Positions 17,195 to 26,776 of a stretch of DNA of 64,000 nt are shown here, one piece after another (the first letter of the stretch is position 1; the number at the start of each line of letters is the position of its first letter). Location: NCBI RefSeq assembly GCF_900176415.1, contig NZ_FWXO01000002.1, positions 62,001 through 126,000 on the forward strand. Reading direction: 5' to 3'. Below the pieces are notes generated by a model. That model had not been told where the DNA came from. It saw nothing but the letters and a program-made list of their open reading frames with translations, and made no database searches. A program made the position numbers and the translations under genes. This stretch comes from Cellulophaga tyrosinoxydans. Its GTDB lineage: Bacteria > Bacteroidota > Bacteroidia > Flavobacteriales > Flavobacteriaceae.

Positions 17195-19576
17195 ATGGCA
17201 AAGAAGTCCAAAAGCTCAAAAACTACAACTCCTGAAAAAAGGGGTTCCTTTAAATTATCAAAACAAAACAAAATCATACTCGGAAGCTTAATAATGCTTT
17301 TCAGTATTGCTTTGTTTTTTGCTTTTTTGTCCTTTTTCTTTGTTTGGCAAGATGATCAAAGTTTATTGTCTGAATTCTCTGATCGTAACCAAGAAGCCAA
17401 AAATATATTAAATAAATTTGGAGCAAGCATAAGCCACTTTTTTATTTTTAAAGGCTTTGGTATAGCTTCTGTTATTTTTACGTTTCTTTTTTTTATGTCT
17501 GGATTAAAACTCTTTTTGAGTCTAAAATCAACCGGATTATTACGTAAATGGATTTGGGGGCTTACTTTTATTATTTGGATCTCTATAGCTTTTGGATTTT
17601 TCGCTAGAAAATATCCTTTGTTAGGTGGTATGGTAGGTTTTGAAATGAACGATTTTCTTCAAGATTATACCGGCAAATTAGGAGTCTTTTTATTATTATT
17701 ATTTGGACTTGTAATTATTTTGGTACGTTTATTTAAACTTACCCCAGATCATTTTACAGAATATTACAAACAAAAGAAAAGTGCTATTTCTAAAGAATTT
17801 AAAAACGAGCCTGCTTCAGAAACTTTTACCGAAGAAGAAATAGAGGCTCTAATTCAAAAAGAAGAAAAACAAGTTGTAGTCGATACCTACACTCACAAAA
17901 AAGATATTCCAGTATTAACTACAGAAACTCCTAATAATGATTTTGAGGTTACAGCTCCTGTACAGGAAGAAGTTGAGCCAGAAAATTTAAAAATGGAAGT
18001 AGAAAAAATTGTTGAAGAAACCGAAGAAGCCGATAATTTGGCGAGTAAGTTAGTAGATGATTTTGGTGAATTTGATCCTACATTAGAATTAGGCAATTAT
18101 AAATTTCCGACCATTGAGTTATTAGATCAGCATGGCGTTACTGGCGGAATAACTATAAACCAAGAAGAACTAGAGGAAAACAAAAATAAAATTGTTGAAA
18201 CCTTAAAGAATTATAAAATTGGTATTGCGCAGATAAAAGCTACCATTGGGCCAACGGTTACCCTTTACGAAATTGTTCCCGATGCAGGTGTGCGTATTTC
18301 AAAAATAAAAAACTTAGAGGATGATATTGCCTTATCACTAGCGGCATTAGGCATACGTATTATTGCACCAATTCCGGGTAAGGGAACCATAGGTATAGAA
18401 GTGCCTAATAAAAATGCCACCATAGTTTCTATGCGTTCGGTAATTACTTCAAGTAAATTTCAGAAAGCTGAAATGCAATTGCCCATAGCTTTTGGTAAGA
18501 CAATTAGTAATGAAACCTTTGTGGTAGATTTAGCAAAAATGCCTCACCTATTAATGGCAGGTGCTACAGGACAAGGAAAATCAGTAGGATTAAATGCTGT
18601 GTTAACATCCTTATTATACAAAAAACACCCAGCCGAAGTTAAATTTGTACTTATAGATCCTAAAAAGGTAGAACTTACTCTTTTTAATAAAATTGAGCGT
18701 CACTTTTTAGCCAAACTACCAGATTCTGAAGATGCGATAATAACAGATAATACAAAGGTTATTCATACGCTGAATTCGCTTTGTATTGAAATGGATAACC
18801 GTTATGAGTTATTAAAACTGGCGTTGGTACGTAATATAAAAGAGTACAATACTAAATTTAAGGCGCGAAAATTAAATCCGAATGACGGACACATGTTTTT
18901 ACCTTATATCGTTTTGGTCATTGATGAGTTTGCCGATTTAATTATGACGGCAGGAAAAGAAGTAGAAACTCCAATCGCACGTTTAGCACAATTAGCACGT
19001 GCCATTGGTATACATTTAATTATTGCCACTCAAAGACCATCGGTTAACGTAATTACCGGTATTATAAAAGCGAATTTTCCAGCACGTATAGCCTTTAGAG
19101 TAACCTCAAAAATAGACTCAAGAACTATTTTAGATACCCAAGGCGCCGATCAGTTAATTGGTAGAGGTGACATGTTGTACACACAAGGTAACGATGTGAC
19201 AAGAATTCAATGTGCTTTTGTTGATACTCCTGAAGTTGCAAAAATCGTAGATTATATAGGCTCTCAGAGAGCTTACGCAAGTGCGCATATGCTTCCGGAG
19301 TATGTTGGCGAAGAGTCTGGCACAAGTCTTGATTATGATATATCCGATAGAGATGCTTTGTTCCGTGAGGCAGCAGAAGTTATTGTTATTGCACAACAAG
19401 GCTCCGCATCATTAATACAGAGAAAATTAAAATTAGGGTACAATAGAGCTGGCCGAATTATAGATCAATTAGAAGCCGCAGGTATTGTAGGTCCGTTTGA
19501 AGGTAGTAAAGCAAGACAAGTTTTAGTAACAGATATGGTAGCCCTTGACAATTTATTAAACAACGAAAAAAATTAG
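17195..19576 (+). CDS. ftsK: DNA translocase FtsK/SpoIIIE
   Basis: A 793-residue septal DNA pump that moves chromosomes through the closing division site and aids dimer resolution. About four N-terminal membrane helices (30-180) lead to an acidic linker (about 205-300), then the alpha/beta RecA-like motor with Walker A G456-x4-GKS (GATGQGKS) and a Walker B around LVIDEFADL. The C-terminal gamma winged helix (QRKLKLGYNRAGRIIDQL) recognises orienting DNA sequences. Four bases separate it from lolA. Confidence 0.96.
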   Translation: MAKKSKSSKTTTPEKRGSFKLSKQNKIILGSLIMLFSIALFFAFLSFFFVWQDDQSLLSEFSDRNQEAKNILNKFGASISHFFIFKGFGIASVIFTFLFFMSGLKLFLSLKSTGLLRKWIWGLTFIIWISIAFGFFARKYPLLGGMVGFEMNDFLQDYTGKLGVFLLLLFGLVIILVRLFKLTPDHFTEYYKQKKSAISKEFKNEPASETFTEEEIEALIQKEEKQVVVDTYTHKKDIPVLTTETPNNDFEVTAPVQEEVEPENLKMEVEKIVEETEEADNLASKLVDDFGEFDPTLELGNYKFPTIELLDQHGVTGGITINQEELEENKNKIVETLKNYKIGIAQIKATIGPTVTLYEIVPDAGVRISKIKNLEDDIALSLAALGIRIIAPIPGKGTIGIEVPNKNATIVSMRSVITSSKFQKAEMQLPIAFGKTISNETFVVDLAKMPHLLMAGATGQGKSVGLNAVLTSLLYKKHPAEVKFVLIDPKKVELTLFNKIERHFLAKLPDSEDAIITDNTKVIHTLNSLCIEMDNRYELLKLALVRNIKEYNTKFKARKLNPNDGHMFLPYIVLVIDEFADLIMTAGKEVETPIARLAQLARAIGIHLIIATQRPSVNVITGIIKANFPARIAFRVTSKIDSRTILDTQGADQLIGRGDMLYTQGNDVTRIQCAFVDTPEVAKIVDYIGSQRAYASAHMLPEYVGEESGTSLDYDISDRDALFREAAEVIVIAQQGSASLIQRKLKLGYNRAGRIIDQLEAAGIVGPFEGSKARQVLVTDMVALDNLLNNEKN

Positions 19577-19579
19577 AAG

Positions 19580-20227
19580 ATGATCATGAAAAAAATTATT
19601 GTTTTAGTAGCACTTTTTACCTCTGCCCTATCTATGGCACAGAGCTCAGCAAAAGCTAAGTCTTTATTGGATGAAGTTTATAATAAAGTAAAAAGTTACG
19701 ACAATATTTTTGTCGATTTTAAGTATGCATTGCATAATTCAGAGGCAAACATCAATCAAGAAACAAGAGGTGATGTAACCATGCAAGGCGATAAATATTT
19801 ATTCAACTATTTAGGATCAAAACAACTTTTTGATGGAAAAAAAGTATATACCATTGTTCCTGAAAATGAAGAGGTAACTATTGAAAACAAATCTACTGAT
19901 GAAAATACTATTACGCCTTCAAAAATGTTGACGTTTTATAAAACAGGCCACACGTATGAAATGGATATTTTACAAAATATTCAAGGAAGAAAAATTCAGT
20001 TTGTAAAATTAACTCCTATAGATACTAATTCTGAAATAAAATCTATTTTACTAGGTGTTGATGCAGAAACAAAACATATCTATAGATTAATAGAAACTGG
20101 TAAAAACGGTACAAAAACAACAATCACTGTTAATTCTTTTAAAACAAACCAGCCGTTGTCAAAAACCTTATTTACATTTGATGAAGCAAAGTACAAGAAA
20201 GACGGGTACTACATCATAAGAAATTAA
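19580..20227 (+). CDS. lolA: Outer-membrane lipoprotein carrier protein LolA
   Basis: A 215-residue periplasmic chaperone that carries lipoproteins from the LolCDE transporter to the outer membrane. The signal peptide ends at SMAQ. The half-barrel fold is indicated by the DFKYALHNSEANI and GDVTMQGDKYLFNY strands. The start may be the ATG at 19580 (MIMKK) or 19586 (MKK). It lies tightly between ftsK and an LptF/G permease, which fits an envelope-biogenesis operon. Confidence 0.9.
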   Translation: MIMKKIIVLVALFTSALSMAQSSAKAKSLLDEVYNKVKSYDNIFVDFKYALHNSEANINQETRGDVTMQGDKYLFNYLGSKQLFDGKKVYTIVPENEEVTIENKSTDENTITPSKMLTFYKTGHTYEMDILQNIQGRKIQFVKLTPIDTNSEIKSILLGVDAETKHIYRLIETGKNGTKTTITVNSFKTNQPLSKTLFTFDEAKYKKDGYYIIRN

Positions 20228-20230
20228 ACA

Positions 20231-21712
20231 TTGAGAATACTAGATCAGTATATTTTAAAACGCTTTCTATATAATTTCTTCAGTTCGTTTGGAATTTTGA
20301 TGCTTATTTTCATATTCCAAACGATCTGGTTATTTATAGACGATTTAGCAGGTAGAGGTTTAGACATTTCTATTATCGCTAAATTTCTATTATATATTAC
20401 CCCTAGTTTAATGGAAAAGGTACTTCCGTTAACGGTATTACTTGCATCAATTTTAACCTTTGGAACCTTTGCAGAAAACTATGAGTTTGCAGCAATGAAA
20501 GCTTCGGGAATTTCGTTGCAAAGATCCATGCTTAGTCTTATTATTTTTGTTTCCCTATTAGGTATTCTTGTTTTTTACTTCGCTAATAGTGTTATCCCAG
20601 CATCGGAGCAAAAAATATATAACCTCCGGAAAAATATAGGTCAAGTAAAGCCTTCCACAGCTATTATTGAAGGTGCCTTTAGTGATTTAGAAGGTACTAA
20701 TATGAATATGAAAGTTGATCGTAAGTATGGTGATAATGATCGCTTTTTAGACAATGTGGTTATACATGAAAAATCAGCCAACGGAGTAAATTACCGAGTA
20801 ATAAAGGCCAAAACTGGTGAATTAGTAAGTAGTGAAGGTTCTGACTTATTGCAATTAGTTTTGCGTGATGGACATTATTATATGGAAATCATTAGCAGAA
20901 ACTCTCTTGAAAATCGCAAACATCCTTTCGCAAAAGGTACTTTTGAAACCTACACCATCAATCAAGATATTTCTAAACTCGATGTAAATTTAGAAGAAGA
21001 ACGTTCCATCACTACTGATAAAATGAAGAATGTAGTTCGTTTAATTAAGGATGCCGATTCTATAAAAAATAATAATATAAGTGTTGTACGTACTTTCTCA
21101 AAAAGTGTATATAATAGAATGGGCGCATTTACTCCATTATCTGTAAAAGATAGTATTGATAAAGTGGAAAGGGCCAAACTTTCAAAAGATTCTATAGCCA
21201 TCAAAAAAAAAATAATTGATACTATTCGGATTATGAAGTTGTTTGAGCCTTGGCAACAGAGTCAAATTTTAAATTCAGCTCAAAATACAACCACCAATGT
21301 AATAGCTTCTATTGCTGGTAAAAAGGACGAATTGGACAAACGCTATAAAATTTACAACATGCATATTGTGTCGCTTCATAAGAAGTTTGCCTTAGCTTTA
21401 TCATGTATTATTTTATTCTTTGTTGGTGCACCCTTAGGCGCTATAATTCGTAAAGGTGGTTTAGGATTACCTATGGTTATTGCTATAGTTTTATTCCTAA
21501 CGTACTACTTTATTGGAGTATTTGCTGAGAATTCAGCTAAAGAAGGTAATATAAATCCAATTTTAGGAGGTTGGGCTTCTTCATTAATAATGCTTCCTTT
21601 AGGTATTTTCTTAACCAAAAGAGCAACAGCCGACAAAGGTTTGGTAGATTTTGGTGGTATCATTGATTTCTTTAAACGTATTTTTGCAAAAATTAGACCT
21701 AGTACAAAATAA
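20231..21712 (+). CDS. LptF/LptG family permease
   Basis: A 493-residue inner-membrane subunit of the lipopolysaccharide exporter LptB2FG (YjgP/YjgQ family). Three transmembrane helices lie at the N-terminus (about 10-125), followed by a large periplasmic beta-jellyroll-like domain and three C-terminal helices (about 382-470). The start is TTG at 20231 (MRILDQYILKRFL), directly after lolA. Which of LptF or LptG it is cannot be decided here. Confidence 0.9.
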   Translation: MRILDQYILKRFLYNFFSSFGILMLIFIFQTIWLFIDDLAGRGLDISIIAKFLLYITPSLMEKVLPLTVLLASILTFGTFAENYEFAAMKASGISLQRSMLSLIIFVSLLGILVFYFANSVIPASEQKIYNLRKNIGQVKPSTAIIEGAFSDLEGTNMNMKVDRKYGDNDRFLDNVVIHEKSANGVNYRVIKAKTGELVSSEGSDLLQLVLRDGHYYMEIISRNSLENRKHPFAKGTFETYTINQDISKLDVNLEEERSITTDKMKNVVRLIKDADSIKNNNISVVRTFSKSVYNRMGAFTPLSVKDSIDKVERAKLSKDSIAIKKKIIDTIRIMKLFEPWQQSQILNSAQNTTTNVIASIAGKKDELDKRYKIYNMHIVSLHKKFALALSCIILFFVGAPLGAIIRKGGLGLPMVIAIVLFLTYYFIGVFAENSAKEGNINPILGGWASSLIMLPLGIFLTKRATADKGLVDFGGIIDFFKRIFAKIRPSTK

Positions 21713-21717
21713 TTCAC

Positions 21718-22848
21718 ATGGAGATAAGTTCGCAGTTAGATTCAATAGAAGAAGCAATTAATGACATTAAAAATGGTAAAGTCATTATTGTTGTAGATGA
21801 TGAAAACAGAGAAAATGAAGGAGATTTTTTAGCAGCTGCAGAATTGGCAACGCCTGAGATTATAAATTTTATGGCTGTAGAAGGTCGTGGGCTAATTTGT
21901 GCTCCATTAACCGAAACTAGATGTAAAGAATTAGGTTTACAAATGATGGTAGCCAATAATACCGACCATATGGAAACAGCATTTACTGTTTCTGTAGATT
22001 TTAGAGGAAACGGTGTAACTACCGGGATATCTGCGGCAGACAGATCAAAAACGGTTATAGCATTAACAGATGCCAATACAAAACCATTTGATTTGGCGCG
22101 TCCAGGACATATTTTTCCATTAGTAGCAAAAGATGGTGGAGTACTAAGAAGAACTGGTCATACAGAAGCTGCAATAGATTTTGCACGATTGGCAGGTTTA
22201 AAACCAGCTGGAGTTATTGTGGAAATCATGAATGAAGATGGTACAATGGCGCGCCTACCACAATTAATAAAAGTTGCAAAAAAGCATAATCTAAAAATCG
22301 TTTCTATTGAGGCTTTAATTGCCTATAGAATGGAGCATGATAGTTTAATCGAGAAAAAAGAAGACTTTACCATTACTACTCGTTTTGGCGAATTTAGATT
22401 AAGAGCATATAAACAAACCACGAACAATCAAGTACATATTGCCTTAACAAAAGGAACTTGGAAGAAAGATGAAAAAATTCTTACTCGTATTAATTCTACC
22501 CTAGTAAATAATGATATTTTAGGAACATTAACTAACAATCCAGACAAAAAACTGGAGGATATGTTTAATGCCATAAATAAAGAAGGTAAAGGTGCTTTTG
22601 TTTTTATTAACCAAGAGAGTCAGTCACTGAATTTATTAAGTAGATTGGCAGATTTAAAAGAACTACAAGCAAAAGGTGAAATGAAAGCTCCTAAGATTGA
22701 AATGGATGCTAAAGATTTTGGTGTTGGTGCTCAAATACTTCATGATTTAAATATTTCTAAAATAAAATTACTTACCAACACGGTACAAACAAAACGCGTG
22801 GGTATTGTAGGTTACGGACTAGAAATAGTTGATTACGTTACGTATTAA
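21718..22848 (+). CDS. RibBA-like: active DHBP synthase with degenerate GTP cyclohydrolase II domain
   Basis: A 376-residue two-domain protein. Residues 1-205 form 3,4-dihydroxy-2-butanone-4-phosphate synthase (RibB), with the acidic motif DDENRENEGDF and the RPGHIFPL and RRTGHTEAAIDFARLAG motifs intact; it makes the four-carbon unit of riboflavin. Residues 210-375 align by length and edges (TRFGEFRLRAY at the start, GIVGYGLEIVDYV at the end) with GTP cyclohydrolase II. That domain has lost the zinc cysteines and the HSECLTGD-type motif, so it should not hydrolyse GTP. It resembles the RibBX variant described in Proteobacteria. The 3' end overlaps the convergent DegT gene by 4 bp. Confidence 0.88.
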   Translation: MEISSQLDSIEEAINDIKNGKVIIVVDDENRENEGDFLAAAELATPEIINFMAVEGRGLICAPLTETRCKELGLQMMVANNTDHMETAFTVSVDFRGNGVTTGISAADRSKTVIALTDANTKPFDLARPGHIFPLVAKDGGVLRRTGHTEAAIDFARLAGLKPAGVIVEIMNEDGTMARLPQLIKVAKKHNLKIVSIEALIAYRMEHDSLIEKKEDFTITTRFGEFRLRAYKQTTNNQVHIALTKGTWKKDEKILTRINSTLVNNDILGTLTNNPDKKLEDMFNAINKEGKGAFVFINQESQSLNLLSRLADLKELQAKGEMKAPKIEMDAKDFGVGAQILHDLNISKIKLLTNTVQTKRVGIVGYGLEIVDYVTY

Positions 22849-24035
22849 AGATTTTCTTTAATTACTGCCACCATTTTTTCAGCACGAAGTTTTACTTCTT
22901 CCTCTGTCCAGCTTAGTTTAATAAGGCATGAAATGGTTCTCGACATAATTTTGTCCGAATCAGAAAAATCTATTTTATCATAATTCGGTAATTGGTTGTA
23001 AATAGCATTAGAGTAGTAGCTTAAGGTTTTCAAATGCTTAAAATGGCGCCATTTTCTGTGATAATGCCAATTGTTATCAAACCAATAAAAACTAGCATCT
23101 ATGCCTGCTGTACCCAAAGCAGCATGTACTTTTTTGGTGACCGATTTGTTAGGCAAGAAAAAACTTATAAAAGAATAATTCTGTTCCCCTCCCTTAGGAA
23201 TTTCTCTAAAAGTAACTTGCGGGATAGTTTTTAGTGCATTTTCAATTATGGTAAAATATTTTTTTTGCGTAGCCAAAAAAGAGTCTAATTTTTGTATTTG
23301 AGCAACCCCAACAGCAGCGTGTAATTCTGAGATTCTAAAATTATATCCAATAAATGGATGCTTATCCGCCCCCCTATCCTTTCCTATATGGTCGTGTCCA
23401 TGATCAGAAAAATATTCCGCATTCGTATAATATTTTGGATTGTTAGTCACTATAGCGCCACCTTCACCACAAGTGATGGTTTTTACATAATCAAATGAAA
23501 AACAGCCTATATCCCCTATACTGCCCAAGGGTTTATTTTTATAAGAACCACCAATAGCCTGGCACGCGTCTTCAATAAGTTTTAATTTGTGCTTTTTGCA
23601 TAATTTTTTTAAAGGACCAAGATTGCTCATGGAACCACACATATGCACAGGCATTATTGCCTTTGTTTTTTTGGTAATAGCTTCCGCTACCGCATCTGGG
23701 TCTAAACCTAAAGTTTCATCAATATTTACTAAAATAGGAATAGCACCTACAGATAAAATAGCTTCAAAAGTGGCCACAAAAGTAAATGTAGGCATAATTA
23801 CTTCGTCGCCTGAACCAATACCTGCAGCAATAAGAGCAACACTCAAGGCAGCTGTTCCACTACTAACAAGATGTGCATGTTTAACTTCCATTTTTTGTGC
23901 AAGGAGCTTTTCTAATTCCAAGGCCTTCCAATCGGAACGTGCATTATCAAAGCCATAGCGCATGAGTACCCCAGAATTTAATACATCATTTACTTCTTTT
24001 CTTTCTTCCTCACCAAAGAATTCAAATCCGGGCAT
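22845..24035 (-). CDS. DegT/DnrJ/EryC1/StrS family aminotransferase
   Basis: A 396-residue PLP-dependent sugar or amino-acid aminotransferase. The PLP-lysine region reads GCFSFDYVKTITCGEGG, and EDACQAIGGSYKN supplies the expected aspartate. Members add an amino group to nucleotide-linked keto-sugars for polysaccharides or antibiotics. No other sugar-biosynthesis gene is close by, so the substrate is open. The gene is alone on its strand between ribBA and the nitroreductase. Confidence 0.88.
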   Translation of the reverse strand: MPGFEFFGEEERKEVNDVLNSGVLMRYGFDNARSDWKALELEKLLAQKMEVKHAHLVSSGTAALSVALIAAGIGSGDEVIMPTFTFVATFEAILSVGAIPILVNIDETLGLDPDAVAEAITKKTKAIMPVHMCGSMSNLGPLKKLCKKHKLKLIEDACQAIGGSYKNKPLGSIGDIGCFSFDYVKTITCGEGGAIVTNNPKYYTNAEYFSDHGHDHIGKDRGADKHPFIGYNFRISELHAAVGVAQIQKLDSFLATQKKYFTIIENALKTIPQVTFREIPKGGEQNYSFISFFLPNKSVTKKVHAALGTAGIDASFYWFDNNWHYHRKWRHFKHLKTLSYYSNAIYNQLPNYDKIDFSDSDKIMSRTISCLIKLSWTEEEVKLRAEKMVAVIKENL

Positions 24036-24097
24036 ACTTTTCTAAATTTTTTAAACGTAAACTAATAACTACAAATAAAGCGTAAAAAATAATATAA

Positions 24098-24730
24098 TTA
24101 CAAATGTATAATACTATTTTCTAAGGCTTTTCTTACTTTCTTAAATTCTGAAAATTGATCATCAGCAGCTCTATAACCTACTGGCAATACTAAAACTGAT
24201 TTTAAATGCTTCTTATCTAAACCTAAAAACGCATCATATTTTTCCGAAATAAAACCTTCCATAGGGCAAGAATCTATTTGTTCAAATGCACATACAGTTA
24301 AAATGTTACCTAGTGCTAAATAAGCCTGATTGGTTGCCCAAACCTTAATTTCTTCTATGTTTTTAGATGAAAATAAATTAATTAATTGATTTTTAAAGGG
24401 AGCAAGTATTTTATCTCCTGTTTTTCTAATCTGATGCACACGACTAAAATACTCGGTTATATAGTGCTCATCTATTTGTGTTTCAATACAAAAAACCAAT
24501 ACGTGTGATGCTTGAGCTACTTGTTGCTGATTATAGGAATACGGCACTAATTGTTTTTGAAGTGCTTTGTTATTTATAAGTACCAATTTTATGGGTTGCA
24601 AACCATAAGAGGTTGCAGTAAGATTAAAGGCATTTTTTAGAATGAGTATTTTCTCCTCAGTCAGAATTTTAGTTTCATCAAATTTTTTTACGGCATACCG
24701 CCATTGCAACACCTCTAAACTATCTTTCAT
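24098..24730 (-). CDS. NAD(P)H-dependent nitroreductase family oxidoreductase
   Basis: A 210-residue FMN enzyme of the NfsB-like nitroreductase family. The N-terminal WRYAVKKFD motif contacts FMN; LTATSYGLQPIKLVL and the C-terminal LPVGYRAADDQF are further family motifs. The ATG at 24730 (MKDSLEVLQ) is chosen because it gives normal family length; an upstream in-frame ATG at 24817 would add 29 residues without similarity. Confidence 0.87.
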   Translation of the reverse strand: MKDSLEVLQWRYAVKKFDETKILTEEKILILKNAFNLTATSYGLQPIKLVLINNKALQKQLVPYSYNQQQVAQASHVLVFCIETQIDEHYITEYFSRVHQIRKTGDKILAPFKNQLINLFSSKNIEEIKVWATNQAYLALGNILTVCAFEQIDSCPMEGFISEKYDAFLGLDKKHLKSVLVLPVGYRAADDQFSEFKKVRKALENSIIHL

Positions 24731-24938
24731 GATTAGCATTTTAACAGAAAAATTGAAGATAAGCATATTTTTTATTTGACCGCAATTGTGGGTAGAAACT
24801 TCGATTAAAGTTGACATTTTTTTCTAATGGAATCTGTATACTAGTTTATTAAAGGGAACAACCTTCTGAAAAATTTAAACAACAAAAAAAAGTTTTAAAA
24901 TAAATGCAAAACCTGCAATGAAATTTAAAAAAGGTTTT

Positions 24939-24946
24939 TATATTTG
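24939..24946 (+). promoter_or_regulatory. -7 promoter box of the tRNA gene
   Basis: TATATTTG, an exact TAnnTTTG match, 34 bp before the tRNA 5' end. Confidence 0.5.
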
Positions 24947-24980
24947 CACCCGCATTCAGGGAATACCTGATGAGACACTT

Positions 24981-25065
24981 GGAGAAATGGCAGAGTGGTC
25001 GAATGCGGCAGTCTTGAAAACTGTTGAGGGTCACACCTCCGGGGGTTCGAATCCCTCTTTCTCCG
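24981..25065 (+). tRNA. tRNA-Ser (anticodon UGA)
   Basis: An 85-nt class II tRNA. Acceptor stem GGAGAAA pairs with TTTCTCC (25058-25064); the discriminator is G; CCA is not encoded. The anticodon loop CTTGAAA gives TGA. A long variable arm and a TTCGAAT T-loop are present. Confidence 0.96.
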
Positions 25066-25075
25066 CTTAGAGCAA

Positions 25076-25106
25076 AGCTCAATATCGAAAGATATTGGGC
25101 TTTTTT
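25076..25106 (+). terminator. Intrinsic terminator after tRNA-Ser
   Basis: 11-bp stem AGCTCAATATC (25076-25086) / GATATTGGGCT (25091-25101) with a GAAA tetraloop and one G-T pair, followed by six T. Confidence 0.9.
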
Positions 25107-25230
25107 CATTTTACATCATGTTTAATACAAAATTGTTATTCTCAATCACCTATAACTTCAATAACCATACATTTACGAAATTGTTAATAAAAGCTTTGAA
25201 CAAAATTGATTAAAAATAACGATCTCGCCT

Positions 25231-25238
25231 TATTTTTG
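25231..25238 (+). promoter_or_regulatory. -7 promoter box (TATTTTTG)
   Basis: Exact TAnnTTTG match 16 bp upstream of the orphan gene start, with a TTG at 25207-25209 about 21 bp further upstream as a possible -33 element. Confidence 0.5.
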
Positions 25239-25254
25239 CAGCCTTTTACAAAGC

Positions 25255-25614
25255 ATGGAAGAATTAAAAGTTGGCGATAAGGTTTATAACACCACACAAG
25301 ATGGTTTTGATGATTTTATACGGTATTCTTTCTCCGAGGTGGTCGCAGTTACCAAAACATTAGCGGTATTAAAGAATGGAATTCGTTTAATTAATCAGCC
25401 AAAAATATCTTATATCACTGAAGACATAGGTTATTCCGTTAAGGGGCAACGTGGTGTACATTGGCATACAGTATCCTTACAGGCTATTCGAAATGCACAA
25501 TTAGAAAATGAAAAAATAGCTGCCTATGATTGGTTCGAAAACAAAAAGTTCACCCTACAAGAAAAGCAGTGGATTTATCAGCAATTTAAAACATTAAGTG
25601 GTTCTCAAGAGTAA
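25255..25614 (+). CDS. Conserved hypothetical protein
   Basis: A 119-residue soluble protein not recognised as a named family. The N-terminal half looks like a small beta-barrel (KVGDKVYNTTQDGF, reminiscent of KOW- or Tudor-like folds); the C-terminal half is helical and charged (about 80-119). It has no cysteines and no signal peptide. It has its own promoter and is isolated between a tRNA and the convergent msr cluster. Confidence 0.75.
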   Translation: MEELKVGDKVYNTTQDGFDDFIRYSFSEVVAVTKTLAVLKNGIRLINQPKISYITEDIGYSVKGQRGVHWHTVSLQAIRNAQLENEKIAAYDWFENKKFTLQEKQWIYQQFKTLSGSQE

Positions 25615-25741
25615 GTATTAAAAAATCACTACTACATTTTAAATTACTGATACACTTTTAGATCTCGTTTTATAATATCCAAAAAGAGTAAATGGGTAGA
25701 ATTCAATTGATACTATTGGAAATATCCCTTATGAATTAATA

Positions 25742-26233
25742 CTATAAAAAGGTTCCGAATCGCTCAAAATGACAGGTATATCCATTAGGCTTACGAACCA
25801 AATAATCTTGATGTTCTGGTTCTGCTGGCCAAAATGTAGTATAAGGTTCTAAAGTAGTAACCACTTTAGCTTCCCACCTACCCGATCCATTTACAATAGC
25901 TATAACCTCCTTGGCAATATTTTTTTCTTCGTCGTTTTGATAAAATATAGTAGATCTGTAACTAGAGCCTAAATCATTTCCCTGACGATTTACCGTAGTT
26001 GGGTTATGAATTCGGAAAAAATAATCTAATATTTCTTTAAAAGATGTTTCTGTTGCATCATAAGTAAGTTCTATCCCTTCTGCATGTCCAGGATGATTTG
26101 GATAAGTTGGGTACTCGTTGGCACCACCAATATAACCTACCTCAGTATCTTTGATTCCTGGACGCACACGAAATAAATCTTCCATGCCCCAAAAACAACC
26201 ACCTGCTATATATGCTTTTTTTAATACTGCCAT
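25742..26233 (-). CDS. msrA: Peptide methionine-S-sulfoxide reductase MsrA (copy 2)
   Basis: A 163-residue MsrA that reduces the S-epimer of methionine sulfoxide. The catalytic cysteine lies in AGGCFWGME. Downstream family motifs include [21 protein letters not shown] and PEHQDYL. A cysteine near the C-terminus (YTCHFERF) may act in resolution. It is the last gene of the msrB-msrA-msrA cluster, 4 bp after the other msrA. Confidence 0.93.
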   Translation of the reverse strand: MAVLKKAYIAGGCFWGMEDLFRVRPGIKDTEVGYIGGANEYPTYPNHPGHAEGIELTYDATETSFKEILDYFFRIHNPTTVNRQGNDLGSSYRSTIFYQNDEEKNIAKEVIAIVNGSGRWEAKVVTTLEPYTTFWPAEPEHQDYLVRKPNGYTCHFERFGTFL

Positions 26234-26237
26234 ACCT

Positions 26238-26771
26238 TTAACTTTCTATTTTTTGATCTAATTTCTTTTTTAATTTTTCTATTTTCGGTGCTATAACGCT
26301 TTTACAATAAGCAGCTTCTTTATTCTTATTAAAATAATTCTGATGGTACGCCTCAGCACTATAAAATACTTCTAACTTCGTGATTTCTGTACGAACCTCC
26401 ATAGACAAATTTGCGCCATACTGCTGTACCACTTTATGTGCAATACGCTGCTGATTTTCTGTTTCAAATAAAATAATAGATCTATACTGCGATCCATAGT
26501 CACCTTTTATATAAGTATTTATGGTTGAATTATGATTTTCCATGAAAAGTTCAAGAAGCTCTTGATAGGTAATTGTGGTATTCTCAAAAGTTACCCGCAC
26601 CACTTCTGCATGCCCTGTTTTACCAGAACTCACTTCTCTATATGTTGGCGTTCCCGGACAATTTCCTCCAGCATAACCCGAAACAACACTCTCCACGCCT
26701 ACTATTTGCTGAACGAGAGCATCTATGCACCAAAAACATCCACCGCCAAAAGTAGCCGTTTCAATTGCCAT
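26238..26771 (-). CDS. msrA: Peptide methionine-S-sulfoxide reductase MsrA (copy 1)
   Basis: A 177-residue MsrA with the active site [10 protein letters not shown], which has a second cysteine (GCFWC) absent from the neighbouring copy. [24 protein letters not shown] and AEAYHQNYF are further family motifs, and [10 protein letters not shown] supplies a C-terminal resolving cysteine. The two copies differ clearly, so this is not a recent duplication. No signal peptide is seen, so it is cytoplasmic. Confidence 0.93.
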   Translation of the reverse strand: MAIETATFGGGCFWCIDALVQQIVGVESVVSGYAGGNCPGTPTYREVSSGKTGHAEVVRVTFENTTITYQELLELFMENHNSTINTYIKGDYGSQYRSIILFETENQQRIAHKVVQQYGANLSMEVRTEITKLEVFYSAEAYHQNYFNKNKEAAYCKSVIAPKIEKLKKKLDQKIES

Positions 26772-26776
26772 AAATT

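Noticed and set aside
24849-25109. 86-codon open frame on the minus strand with a SGERGIRTPGG-like stretch
   Set aside because: It is the antisense translation of tRNA-Ser(UGA) and its terminator, a well-known false gene.
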